Part shown: in pieces, positions 43,202 to 51,445 of the stretch | Layout: each line of letters begins with the position of its first letter | Numbering within the stretch: the stretch's first letter is position 1 | Assembly: GCF_001905665.1 (NCBI RefSeq) | Contig: NZ_LIVX01000001.1 | Location: 1 to 64,000 of the forward strand | Reading direction: 5' to 3' | Origin: Streptomyces sp. CB02261 | GTDB lineage: Bacteria; Actinomycetota; Actinomycetes; Streptomycetales; Streptomycetaceae | Length of the DNA stretch: 64,000 bases | Program-made: the position numbers and the translations under genes | The notes under the pieces: model-generated | The model's input: the letters and a program-made list of their open reading frames with translations, nothing else | What the model was told of the DNA's origin: nothing | The model's database searches: none

Positions 43202-43558
43202 GCCGTCGACGGTAGGGGCGGGGGGCGGGGCACGGCTAGACGTGGTTACCAACAAGTATGCGAGACGACTTGTCAGCAAGCTTTGGCACCTTCCGACAAG
43301 GCGGTACGCCCCCCTGGCGTCCTGAGATCCACCGGATGTCGCCGCTCGGGCCCGCCGGGACCGCCGGCCTGTCACACCGTCATACCGTGGTGCCCGGGAC
43401 CCGAAGGACAAGGGGGCGCGCACGCGGCGGAGTTGAGGGAAGCGGCACCGGGCGGCGGTTCGCCGACTCCTCGCACACCGCCGTCGACGGCCGCCTCGCC
43501 GGGTCCGCGGGGAGACCCTGGACGGAGTTGTCGGCAGCGGGCCGTATTCTCAGTGACC
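43202..43558. other. Divergent intergenic region, desaturase and exonuclease
   Basis: 357 bp spacer. It holds an inverted repeat ACAAGT-N10-ACTTGT (43252-43273), typical of a TetR-like operator size, and a -10-like TATTCT at 43545-43550 just before the exonuclease start. No small gene seen. Confidence 0.45.
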
Positions 43559-44539
43559 GTGCTTGACGACCGTACGACAGCAGCGACGTGGCCGGCCGCC
43601 TACCCGGAGGGGTACGCGGTCGTCGACGTGGAGACCACCGGACTCGCCCGCGACGACCGGATAGTGTCGGCTGCCGTCTACCGGCTGGACGCCCAGGGGA
43701 ACGTCGAGGACCACTGGTACACCCTCGTCAACCCCGAGCGCGATCCGGGCCCGGTCTGGATCCACGGGCTGACCACGGACGTCCTGGAGGGCGCGCCGCT
43801 CTTCCCGGAGATCGCGGCGGAGTTCGCGGCCCGGCTCGACGGGCGGGTCCTCGTCGCGCACAACGCCATGTTCGACTGGCAGATGATCGCCCGGGAGTAC
43901 GCGCGCGCCGAGTCGGCCGCGCCGGTGCGGCAGCGGCTGTGCACGATCGCGCTCGCCAAGGAGCTGTCGCTGCCGCTGCCCAACCACAAGCTGGAGTCGC
44001 TCGCCGCGCACTTCGGCGTCGTGCAGCAGCGCGCGCACAACGCGCTCGACGACGCGCGGGTGCTCGCCGAGGCGTTCCGGCCGAGCCTGCACGCGGCGGC
44101 GGAGCGGGGCGTACGACTGCCGCTCCTGGAGTGCCGGCCGCTGACCGAGTGGGCCTCGTCCCCGGAGCGGCCCCGGATCGGCCATCAGGCCACGGGCCCG
44201 TCCTCGTACCGGATGAACAGCTGGCGCCCCTCGCGGAAGCGTCCGCCGTGCCCGCACCCCAACCCCGGTCGGTACGAGACGGACAAACCTCTCAAGCAGG
44301 GCATGCGGGTGGCCTTCTCCGGGGACACCTCCGTCGACCGCGAACTCCTGGAGGACCGCACCGTCGACGCCGGCCTCCACGTCGCCGGCAGCGTCTCCCG
44401 GCTGACGAGCCTGCTGGTCACCAACGACCCGGACGCCGCCACCTCCAAGACGGTCAAGGCCAAGTCCTTCGGCACGCCGATCGTCGACGAGGCCGCCTAC
44501 ACCCAGCTGCTGCGGGACGTGACCCCGGCAGACGGGTGA
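43559..44539 (+). CDS. DEDDh 3'-5' exonuclease with BRCT-like tail
   Basis: A 326-residue exonuclease of the DnaQ epsilon type: Exo I DVETTG (D23, E25), Exo II HNAMFDW and Exo III HNALDDAR. The middle part is polar and proline-rich. Residues about 240-320 (MRVAFSGDTSVDRELLEDR, LLVTNDPDAATSK) look like a BRCT domain. Likely DNA repair or processing, not the replicative proofreader. The GTG start is 8 nt after a TATTCT -10, suggesting a leaderless mRNA; the GTG six bases earlier is an alternative. Confidence 0.87.
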   Translation: MLDDRTTAATWPAAYPEGYAVVDVETTGLARDDRIVSAAVYRLDAQGNVEDHWYTLVNPERDPGPVWIHGLTTDVLEGAPLFPEIAAEFAARLDGRVLVAHNAMFDWQMIAREYARAESAAPVRQRLCTIALAKELSLPLPNHKLESLAAHFGVVQQRAHNALDDARVLAEAFRPSLHAAAERGVRLPLLECRPLTEWASSPERPRIGHQATGPSSYRMNSWRPSRKRPPCPHPNPGRYETDKPLKQGMRVAFSGDTSVDRELLEDRTVDAGLHVAGSVSRLTSLLVTNDPDAATSKTVKAKSFGTPIVDEAAYTQLLRDVTPADG

Positions 44540-44552
44540 CACCCCCGGGCCT

Positions 44553-44580
44553 GCGGGCGTGCCGAGCTGCGCACGCCCGC
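44553..44580. terminator. Terminator after the exonuclease
   Basis: Perfect 10-bp stem GCGGGCGTGC with complement, 8-nt loop, extended by flanking GGGC/GCCC pairing; 14 bp after the stop. Confidence 0.65.
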
Positions 44581-44603
44581 CGGGAGCCCCCACCCTGTGG
44601 CGC

Positions 44604-44837
44604 ATGGCACGTTGTGAGGTCTGCGGAAACGATTACGGCATGTCCTTCGAAGTCCACGCGCAGGGCGCGGTCCACGTCTTCGATTGCTTCGCCTGCGCCA
44701 TCCACCGCATGGCGCCCATCTGCGAGCACTGCCGGGTCCAGATCATCGGACAGGGCGTCGAGGTCGACGGCAGCTGGTACTGCGGCGGCCACTGCGCCCG
44801 CGCGGAGGGAAAGGTGGGCATCGTCGACAGGGTCTGA
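44604..44837 (+). CDS. Small cysteine-rich zinc-finger protein
   Basis: A 77-residue protein with a dense set of metal ligands: C4/C7, C28/C31, C40/C43 and C60/C64 with H34 and H63, resembling paired LIM or rubredoxin-like knuckles. Looks conserved but has no named function known to me. ATG 44604. 127 bp before SURF1 on the same strand. Confidence 0.75.
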   Translation: MARCEVCGNDYGMSFEVHAQGAVHVFDCFACAIHRMAPICEHCRVQIIGQGVEVDGSWYCGGHCARAEGKVGIVDRV

Positions 44838-44963
44838 GGAAGTCGGGGACGAGGAGTCCGGGTCGTGCGGAGGCCGGGATCCGAGGAAACGATCCTGGGC
44901 CCGGCGCCGGGCGAGCCGAACCCCCCTGCGTGCACCCCATGGACCGAGTTGTACGGTCATGGG

Positions 44964-45779
44964 GTGTACCGCTTCCTGTTGTCCCGGCAGTGGGTGATCC
45001 TCACCCTCGTCGCCCTCGTCCTCATCCCGACGATGATCGAGCTGGGCTTCTGGCAGTTCCACCGGCACGAACGCCGGGTCGCCCAGAACGCCCTGATCGC
45101 GGACAGCGTCGCGGCGAAGCCGGTCCCGGTCGAGGAGCTCACCTCCCCCGGCCACACCGTCCCGCGCTCCGACTACTGGCGGCCCGCCACCGCGACCGGC
45201 ACCTTCGACACCGCCCATGAGGTCGTCGTCCGCCGCCGCACCAACTCCGACGACCGGGTCGGCGTGCACGTCCTGACCCCGATGGTCCTCCGGGACGGCC
45301 GGGTCGTCCTGGTCAACCGCGGCTGGGTCCCGGCCGCCGCCGACCAGCACTCCTTCCCACCGGTACCGCCCGCCCCCAGGGGCGAGGTCACGATCACCGG
45401 CCGCCTCAAGGCCGACGAGACGACCGGCGCCAGCGGCATCAAAGACCTGAAGGGTCTGCCGGACCGCCAGGTCATGCTGATCGACAGCGAGCAGCAGTCC
45501 CAGCTCATCGGGCGCGAGGTGCTCGGCGGCTACCTCGAACAGATCGCGCCCGAACCGGCCGGGAACACCCCGGAGCAGATCCCCGAGCCCGACCACGACT
45601 CGATCGGCGCCCACATGGCGTACGCGGTGCAGTGGTGGCTCTTCGCGGCCGGCGTGCCCGTCGGCTGGGTGATCCTGGTCCGCCGGGAGAGGCGCGACCG
45701 GATGGCGGCGGCCTCCGCCGGGACCCCCGCGGAACCGGAGCGCGACGCCGAAGCGATCAAGGCCACCCCCTCCCGCTGA
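44964..45779 (+). CDS. SURF1-family cytochrome oxidase assembly protein
   Basis: A 271-residue SURF1 homologue, needed for building the haem aa3 cytochrome c oxidase in many organisms. One N-terminal membrane helix (LLSRQWVILTLVALVLIPT) and one near the C-terminus (AYAVQWWLFAAGVPVGWVIL) flank the soluble domain; W in VNRGWVP and LGFWQFHR are family features. A TACGGT -10-like element 6 nt before GTG 44964 suggests a leaderless transcript. A longer in-frame start at 44865 is the alternative. Confidence 0.9.
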   Translation: MYRFLLSRQWVILTLVALVLIPTMIELGFWQFHRHERRVAQNALIADSVAAKPVPVEELTSPGHTVPRSDYWRPATATGTFDTAHEVVVRRRTNSDDRVGVHVLTPMVLRDGRVVLVNRGWVPAAADQHSFPPVPPAPRGEVTITGRLKADETTGASGIKDLKGLPDRQVMLIDSEQQSQLIGREVLGGYLEQIAPEPAGNTPEQIPEPDHDSIGAHMAYAVQWWLFAAGVPVGWVILVRRERRDRMAAASAGTPAEPERDAEAIKATPSR

Positions 45780-45813
45780 TTGACCGTCGCCGCTTGCGGG
45801 AACAGGGCAGAGC

Positions 45814-47604
45814 GTGACGCAACGTATCGACGACTACGCCCTCATCGGTGATCTCCAGACGGCCGCGCTCGTCGGCCGCGACGGATCGGTCGACTGGCTG
45901 TGTCTGCCCCGCTTCGACTCGGCCGCCTGCTTCGCCGCGATCCTCGGCGACGAGGACAACGGCCACTGGCGGATCGCCCCCAAGGGCGCCACGACCTGCG
46001 CCACGCGCCGGTACGCCGAGGACTCCCTCGTCCTGGAGACCTACTGGGAGACCCGTACCGGCACCGTGAAGGTCGTCGACTTCATGCCCCAGCGGGACAG
46101 GGCCCCCGACCTGATGCGGATCGTGGAGGGCGTCAGCGGCAGCGTCGAGATGAGCTCCGTCCTGCGGCTCCGGTTCGACTACGGCTCGGTCGTGCCCTGG
46201 ATGCGCCGCACCGACGGCCACCGCGTCGCGGTCGCCGGGCCCGACTCGGTCTGGCTGCGCAGCGAGCCGCCCGTGAAGACCTGGGGCCAGCAGTTCTCCA
46301 CCTGTTCCTCCTTCACCGTCGCCGCCGGCGAGAAGGTGGCCTTCGTCATGACCTGGCACCCCTCGCACGAGCCGCGGCCCGCGCTCGTCGACCCGTACGA
46401 GGCGCTGGAGCAGTCCCTCACGGACTGGCGGGAGTGGACGGCGCTCTGCACCTACCAGGGGCCGCACCGGGAGGCGGTCCTGCGCTCCCTGATCACCCTG
46501 AAGGCGCTGACCTACGGCCCGACCGGCGGCATCGTGGCCGCCCCGACCACCTCCCTGCCGGAGGAGGTCGGCGGCGTACGGAACTGGGACTACCGGGCCT
46601 GCTGGCTGCGCGACTCCTCCCTCACCCTCGGCGCGCTGCTCTCCGCCGGCTACGTCGAGGAGGCCGCCGCCTGGCGGGACTGGCTCCTCCGCTCGGTCGC
46701 GGGCAACCCGGCCGACCTGCAGATCATGTACGGGCCCGCCGGGGAGCGCCGGCTCCCCGAGACCACCCTGCCGTGGCTGCGGGGGTACGCCGACTCGGCG
46801 CCGGTCCGCACCGGGAACGCGGCGGTGGACCAGTTCCAGCTCGACGTGTACGGCGAGGTCATGGACTCGCTCTACCGGGCGGGCAAGGCCGGGATCCCGG
46901 CGGAGCGGCACGCCTGGAACCTCCAGCTGAGCCTGCTCGGCTTCCTGGAGTCGACCTGGCGCGAGCCCGACGAGGGCCTGTGGGAGGTACGCGGGCCGCG
47001 CCGCCACTTCACCCACTCGAAGGTGATGGCCTGGGTGGCCGCCGACCGGGCGGTGCGCACCCTGGAGGCGGACCCCTCGCTGCCGGGGGACGTGGCCCGG
47101 TGGCGGGCGATGCGGGACGACATCCACGCGCAGGTGTGCGCCAGGTCCTACGACCCCGTCCGGAACACCTTCACCCAGTCGTACGGCTCGCTGGAACTGG
47201 ACGCGGCGACCCTCCTCATCCCGCAGGTCGGCTTCCTGCCGCCGGACGACCCCCGGGTGGTGGGAACGGTCGAGGCGGTCCAGGCGGAGCTGATGCACGA
47301 GGGCTTCCTGCGCCGGTACAGCACCGAATCAGGGGCGATCGACGGCCTGCCGGGCCACGAGGGCACCTTCCTGGTCTGCTCGTTCTGGCTGGCGGACGCG
47401 CTCCTGCTGACCGGCAGGAAGGACGAGGCCCGCGAGCTCTTCGAGCGCCTCGTGACCCTGTGCAACGACGTCGGCCTCCTCGCGGAGGAGTACGACCCGG
47501 TGACGGGACGCCAGCTGGGCAACTTCCCCCAGGCCTTCAGCCACATCGGCCTCGTGGGCACGGCACTCGCGCTGGCCCGGGAGGATCAGGACCCGGCAGG
47601 ATAG
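45814..47604 (+). CDS. Glycoside hydrolase family 15 (glucoamylase/trehalase-like)
   Basis: A 596-residue GH15 enzyme. The N-terminus RIDDYALIGDLQTAALVGRDGS and WLCLPRFDS, and the catalytic-domain WDYRACWLRDSSLTLGALL, are shared with bacterial trehalases of this family. The acid/base glutamates lie in the second half (LPETTLPWLRGY region and GLPGHEGTFL). No signal peptide, so it acts in the cytosol. GTG start. The SDR gene begins 4 bp after the stop, so they are co-transcribed. Confidence 0.9.
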   Translation: MTQRIDDYALIGDLQTAALVGRDGSVDWLCLPRFDSAACFAAILGDEDNGHWRIAPKGATTCATRRYAEDSLVLETYWETRTGTVKVVDFMPQRDRAPDLMRIVEGVSGSVEMSSVLRLRFDYGSVVPWMRRTDGHRVAVAGPDSVWLRSEPPVKTWGQQFSTCSSFTVAAGEKVAFVMTWHPSHEPRPALVDPYEALEQSLTDWREWTALCTYQGPHREAVLRSLITLKALTYGPTGGIVAAPTTSLPEEVGGVRNWDYRACWLRDSSLTLGALLSAGYVEEAAAWRDWLLRSVAGNPADLQIMYGPAGERRLPETTLPWLRGYADSAPVRTGNAAVDQFQLDVYGEVMDSLYRAGKAGIPAERHAWNLQLSLLGFLESTWREPDEGLWEVRGPRRHFTHSKVMAWVAADRAVRTLEADPSLPGDVARWRAMRDDIHAQVCARSYDPVRNTFTQSYGSLELDAATLLIPQVGFLPPDDPRVVGTVEAVQAELMHEGFLRRYSTESGAIDGLPGHEGTFLVCSFWLADALLLTGRKDEARELFERLVTLCNDVGLLAEEYDPVTGRQLGNFPQAFSHIGLVGTALALAREDQDPAG

Positions 47605-47608
47605 GTCC

Positions 47609-48364
47609 ATGGATCTTGGACTGAAGGACCGCGTGTACGTGGTGACCGGGGCGACGCGGGGGCTCGGGCGGGCCTCCGCCGAGGCGCTGCTCGCCGAGGG
47701 CGCCAAGGTGCTGGTCACCGGGCGCGACGAGAAGACCGTCGCCGAGGCGGCGGCCGAGCTGGGGCCGGGCGCGGCCGGGATCGCCGCCGACAACACCGAC
47801 CCCGAGACGCCGACGCGGCTCATCGCCGAGGCGCGGGCCCGCTTCGGCGGCTTCGACGGCATCCTGATCAGCGTGGGCGGTCCCGCCCCCGGCTTCGCGG
47901 CGGACAACACCGACGAACAGTGGGCGACGGCCTTCGACACCGTCTTCCTCGGGGCCGTGCGGCTGGCCAGGGCCGCCGCCGAGACCCTCGGCGAGGGCGG
48001 GGTCATCGGCTTCGTCCTGTCCGCCTCGGTCCACGAGCCGATCGCCGGACTGACCATCTCCAACGGGCTGCGCCCGGGCCTGGCCGGCTTCGCGAAGTCC
48101 CTCGCCAACGACCTCGGTCCGCGCGGGGTGCGGGTCGTCGGACTGCTGCCCAGCCGGATCGACACGGACCGGGTGCGGTCCCTGGACGCGCTCTCCGGCG
48201 ACGCGGACGCGGCCCGCGCGGCCAACGAAGCCACCATCCCGCTGCGCCGCTACGGCACCCCGGAGGAGTTCGGGCGGACGGCGGCCTTCGTACTGTCCCC
48301 GGCCGCCTCCTACCTGACGGGGCTGATGCTCCCGGTGGACGGCGGGGCCCGCAGCGGATTCTGA
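47609..48364 (+). CDS. Atypical short-chain dehydrogenase/reductase
   Basis: A 251-residue SDR: cofactor motif TGATRGLG (residues 13-20). The usual Y-x3-K pair is replaced by S151-N-G-L-R155 (SNGLR), with VLSAS and HEPIAG before it. This is the signature of a subgroup seen in streptomycetes, so it is not a broken gene. Activity may be changed. Four bp after the GH15 gene. Convergent with the AmaP gene 22 bp away. Confidence 0.88.
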   Translation: MDLGLKDRVYVVTGATRGLGRASAEALLAEGAKVLVTGRDEKTVAEAAAELGPGAAGIAADNTDPETPTRLIAEARARFGGFDGILISVGGPAPGFAADNTDEQWATAFDTVFLGAVRLARAAAETLGEGGVIGFVLSASVHEPIAGLTISNGLRPGLAGFAKSLANDLGPRGVRVVGLLPSRIDTDRVRSLDALSGDADAARAANEATIPLRRYGTPEEFGRTAAFVLSPAASYLTGLMLPVDGGARSGF

Positions 48365-48386
48365 GGGCCCGTGTCCCGGTCCGCCG

Positions 48387-48983
48387 TCAGGTCACCCGCT
48401 TGGCCCGGTGCTTCACCGCACGCAGGCGGGCCTCGGTGGGCAGGGCGGACAGGCCGGTGGACGTCCGGGCGTGGGCGAGGGCCCGGGACCCGAGGGTGTC
48501 CAGGGCGTCCCCCGGGGAGGCGTACGGCTCCAGGAGGAGCGCGACCCGGGCGCGTGGAGTGTGCCGGCGTCCGGTGAGGGCGATCCGGGCCCGAGCCACG
48601 CCTTCCTGAGCGGCCGCGTCCGCCTCGATGACGCCTTCCAGGGCCCGGCCGCGCAGGACGGCCTCCTCGCCGTCGCCGCTGTCGACGGCGACCTCGGCGA
48701 GGCGGGCCCGCCGGAACTGGGCGAGCAGCCACCACAGGGCGAGCAGGACGATCAGCGCGAGCACGGCGATGACCACCGGCCACCACCAGCCCTCGTCCCG
48801 CCAGCGCTGCCGGTCGGCGGCGGTGAGCAGGACGTCCGCGGGGCCCGACCAGGGCCACCAGGTCGGTACGGCCAGGTCGAGGGCGGCGGCGAGGACTCCC
48901 CCGCCGACGAGGACGAGGAGCAGCCCGACGAGGGCGAGCAGGACGCGGTTGACGCGCCGGAGGACGACCGTCACCGCGCTCAC
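48387..48983 (-). CDS. amaP: Alkaline shock response membrane anchor AmaP
   Basis: A 198-residue AmaP: two transmembrane helices (about 12-33 and 68-90, VVIAVLALIVLLALWWLL) and a cytosolic Asp23-like domain. It anchors Asp23/Gls24 proteins at the membrane. GTG start overlaps the DUF6286 stop (GTGA). Last gene of the minus-strand envelope-stress cluster. Confidence 0.88.
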   Translation of the reverse strand: MSAVTVVLRRVNRVLLALVGLLLVLVGGGVLAAALDLAVPTWWPWSGPADVLLTAADRQRWRDEGWWWPVVIAVLALIVLLALWWLLAQFRRARLAEVAVDSGDGEEAVLRGRALEGVIEADAAAQEGVARARIALTGRRHTPRARVALLLEPYASPGDALDTLGSRALAHARTSTGLSALPTEARLRAVKHRAKRVT

Positions 48984-49609
48984 CCCTTCCTGGGCGGCCG
49001 GGCCACCCGTACGTTCAGTGCGGGCGGGTGGGCGAGGGCCAGTTCGTCGACGCCGGTGGCGAGGGCCGTCTCCAGGTCGGCGCGGACCTCGTCGAGCGCC
49101 CGGAAGTGCGAGACGGCCTTGACGGCCACCTTGGATCGGCCCACGCGCACCTTGGCGGACTGCACCCCGGAGACCTCCATGGCGCGGTCGCGCAGGGCGA
49201 GGCCGGCGGCCTCCCGGTCGAGCCCGGCCCGTACGTCGGCGTGGGCGCGGCGCATCGGGAGGATCTGGCGCAGGCCCGGGGTCAGCGCCAGGACCAGGAG
49301 CCAGAGGCCGAGGAGGACCGCCAGGACGGCTCCGCCGATGACGAAGGTGTCGTCGAGCGGCCGGGTCGCGAGGCCGTCGGCGAGTTCGCGCCGCCAGGCC
49401 ATCGCGGAGCGGTCGGCACGCACGGACGCCACGTCGTACAGGAGCAGTCCCGCTCCGGCGAGGACCAGGGCCGCGACCAGGGCGGCCGGGATCCGGCGTA
49501 CGGCCCAGAAGCGCCGGACCGGGGAGGCGGGGGCGTCGGCCAGGACGGGGACGTCGTCGCGCCCCGGGTCCGGGGCGGGCGCGGGGTTCGGATCCGTTGC
49601 GGTCGTCAT
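48980..49609 (-). CDS. DUF6286 membrane protein
   Basis: A 209-residue protein with two membrane helices (about 43-63 and 93-115) and a C-terminal domain with VSGVQSAKVRVGRSKVAVKAVSH, similar to an Asp23 fold. In streptomycetes DUF6286 proteins sit in Asp23 clusters. ATG 49609 overlaps the Asp23 stop (ATGA). Function: presumably envelope stress with its neighbours. Confidence 0.85.
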   Translation of the reverse strand: MTTATDPNPAPAPDPGRDDVPVLADAPASPVRRFWAVRRIPAALVAALVLAGAGLLLYDVASVRADRSAMAWRRELADGLATRPLDDTFVIGGAVLAVLLGLWLLVLALTPGLRQILPMRRAHADVRAGLDREAAGLALRDRAMEVSGVQSAKVRVGRSKVAVKAVSHFRALDEVRADLETALATGVDELALAHPPALNVRVARPPRKG

Positions 49610-49962
49610 GACAGCCTGTCCCTCCGCGTGGCCTGCCGGGTCAGCGGGGAGTGGAGGCGCTCGACGTGGACGGTGACCTCGTGGACCTCCATGCCGACGA
49701 GCTCCTCCACCCGCGCGCGTACCCGGCCCCGGACGGCGCCGCACCGGCGGCCGACGTCCGAGGGATAGTCGAGTTCGAGGCTCACGGAGACCCGTGCGAC
49801 GTCCCGGTGGACGACGACCGAGGCGTGCGGGCGTGAGCCGCCCTCGGGGACGGCTTCAAGGGCTTCTCCGGCCGCCTGGGCGGCGATCTTCGCGACGACC
49901 CGGTCGGCGATGTTGGTCGCTCCCCGGCCCCGAACGGGGTCCGGGGCCGATTCCGCTGCCAT
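49606..49962 (-). CDS. Asp23/Gls24-family envelope stress protein
   Basis: A 118-residue Asp23 protein: RGATNIADRVVAKIAAQAAGEA, then the beta strand pair SVVVHRDVARVSVSLELDYPSD and the terminal VHEVTVHVERLH. Its stop is coupled to the DUF6286 start, and a three-base gap separates it from the small membrane gene upstream. Confidence 0.9.
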   Translation of the reverse strand: MAAESAPDPVRGRGATNIADRVVAKIAAQAAGEALEAVPEGGSRPHASVVVHRDVARVSVSLELDYPSDVGRRCGAVRGRVRARVEELVGMEVHEVTVHVERLHSPLTRQATRRDRLS

Positions 49963-49965
49963 CCG

Positions 49966-50151
49966 TCACCGCCGCCGGTCGCCGCGTTCGCGACTCCGGA
50001 ACAGGTCGCCGGGTTCGAGGTCGCCGTCGAGGAAGCGGCCCGCCACGAAACCGACCAATCCCAAGGCCGCGACCAGCACGAACGCTCCGAAGCCGCCGAA
50101 GTATCCGGCGAAGCCGAGCGCCATGCCGGCCAACAGGCCGACCACAGCCAT
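49966..50151 (-). CDS. DUF2273-like small membrane protein
   Basis: A 61-residue protein with two hydrophobic helices (VVGLLAGMALGFAGYFGGFG; FVLVAALGLVGFVAG) and an acidic-basic tail, comparable to the DUF2273 proteins of Gls24/AmaP operons. AGGA is 6 nt before ATG 50151; ATG 50157 is also possible and gives 63 residues. Confidence 0.78.
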   Translation of the reverse strand: MAVVGLLAGMALGFAGYFGGFGAFVLVAALGLVGFVAGRFLDGDLEPGDLFRSRERGDRRR

Positions 50152-50209
50152 AGTCATTCCTGACCCCTTCCTGAGGAACTTCCGGCCCCCTGTGCCCAGC
50201 CGTCAGCGG

Positions 50210-50686
50210 CTACTGGAGCCGCTGCTCCGACTCCTCCTCCTCGTCGTCGGGCAGCTTCACGTCGCTGACCGCGATGTTGACCTCCACGACCTCGAGGCCC
50301 GTCATGCGCTCGACGGCCGTGATGACGTTCTCCCGGACGTCACCGGCGACGTCCGCGATGGAGACGCCGTAGACGACCACGATCTCCAGGTCGAGGGCGG
50401 TCTGTACCTCGCCGACCTCGGCCTTCACCCCTCGGGTGGCGTTCGACTTGCCGCCGCCGGTGCCGGGTACCCGGTCCCGGACCGCGCCGAAGGTGCGGGA
50501 GAGCCCGCTGCCCATGGCGTGGACGCCGTCGACGTCCCGGGCGGCGAGGCCGGCGATCTTCTCGACGACTCCGTCGGCGATGGTGGTGCGGCCCCGGGAG
50601 GCCGGGTCGCCGCCGCCGCGCTTGGTGACCGAGGTGCGGCGCGATTCGTCACCGGAGCCGGCGCCGAAGTTACTGGTGTCCGTCAT
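50210..50686 (-). CDS. Second Asp23/Gls24-family protein
   Basis: A 158-residue Asp23 protein: a low-complexity N-terminus rich in Ser/Gly/Arg, then the conserved TTIADGVVEKIAGLAARDVDGV and VREDVNxVIT-type VRENVITAVERMTGL, and a very acidic C-terminus (DDEEEESEQ). Likely the first gene of the cluster. Start ATG with AGGGGCG upstream. The cluster runs from here to 48387 with mostly overlapping or near-overlapping stops. Confidence 0.9.
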   Translation of the reverse strand: MTDTSNFGAGSGDESRRTSVTKRGGGDPASRGRTTIADGVVEKIAGLAARDVDGVHAMGSGLSRTFGAVRDRVPGTGGGKSNATRGVKAEVGEVQTALDLEIVVVYGVSIADVAGDVRENVITAVERMTGLEVVEVNIAVSDVKLPDDEEEESEQRLQ

Positions 50687-50779
50687 TACGTTTCGCCCCT
50701 TCTGGGTTAATTCGGGGTTCTTCGCCCACACTAAGGGCGGTTACCCGGTCTCGCCCCAGGGATACGGCAGGCTGGGGTA

Positions 50780-51424
50780 ATGACGACGAACGACGGTTGG
50801 GCCGCAGCGGTACGGGACCGCCTCGCCCCGGGCAGGCTGTTGCCGCTCGGGACGGCGGCGGACGGGGCATGGATCACGGAGCGAGCGGCGCGGGAGGTAT
50901 TGGGCCGGGCCGCTTCGGCCGTACGGGGTGTGGTGCCGGGCGCCCTGCGGATCCGCCCGGACCGGGAGGCGGAGTCCGGGGAGGAGGCGGCCCTGCGGGT
51001 CTCGGCCTCGTTCGGCGCGGTGGCCGGGCACCCGCTGCCCGCACTCACCGAGGCGCTCCGGGCGGCTCTGCTCACGGCGGCCGAGGACGAACTCGGGCTG
51101 GTGACGGCGGCCGTGGACCTGCGGGTGACGGATCTCCTCGACGCGGCGCCGCCGGAGGCGGGCCCGGCCGCTCCCCCGCCGGGCGCGACCTCCCCGGCGA
51201 CGGACGACCCGGTGGCCCTCGCGGCGCTCGGCGTGGCGGGCGTCGCGGCGATGACGGACACGGTCGGCCCGCCGGTGCGCCGGGACGCCGACGGGGTACG
51301 GGTCGAACTGGCCGTGACGGCCGGCCACCGTCCCCTGGACGTGACCCGTGCCGTACGCACGGCGGTGACCGCCGCCGTCCCGGAGGCGGCGGCGGTCACG
51401 GTCGTGGTGTCGGAACTGCGCTAG
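50780..51424 (+). CDS. Asp23-like protein, divergent from the envelope cluster
   Basis: A 214-residue protein with two Asp23-like segments (WITERAAREVLGRAASAVRG; RADGVRVELAVTAGHRPLDVT and VPEAAAVTVVVSEL). Database names for this group refer to a virus P10 protein, which is not informative. Likely functions with the divergent Asp23/AmaP genes. In the shared 93-bp promoter region GTTAC and GGATAC occur 15 bp apart, facing the plus strand. Confidence 0.7.
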   Translation: MTTNDGWAAAVRDRLAPGRLLPLGTAADGAWITERAAREVLGRAASAVRGVVPGALRIRPDREAESGEEAALRVSASFGAVAGHPLPALTEALRAALLTAAEDELGLVTAAVDLRVTDLLDAAPPEAGPAAPPPGATSPATDDPVALAALGVAGVAAMTDTVGPPVRRDADGVRVELAVTAGHRPLDVTRAVRTAVTAAVPEAAAVTVVVSELR

Positions 51425-51445
51425 GAGGTGTCTCGCGGGCAGGCG

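Noticed and set aside
42290..43558. Long N-terminal extension of the exonuclease frame into the desaturase gene
   Set aside because: No ribosome site, and the extension overlaps the antisense desaturase coding sequence. The family start is at 43553-43559.
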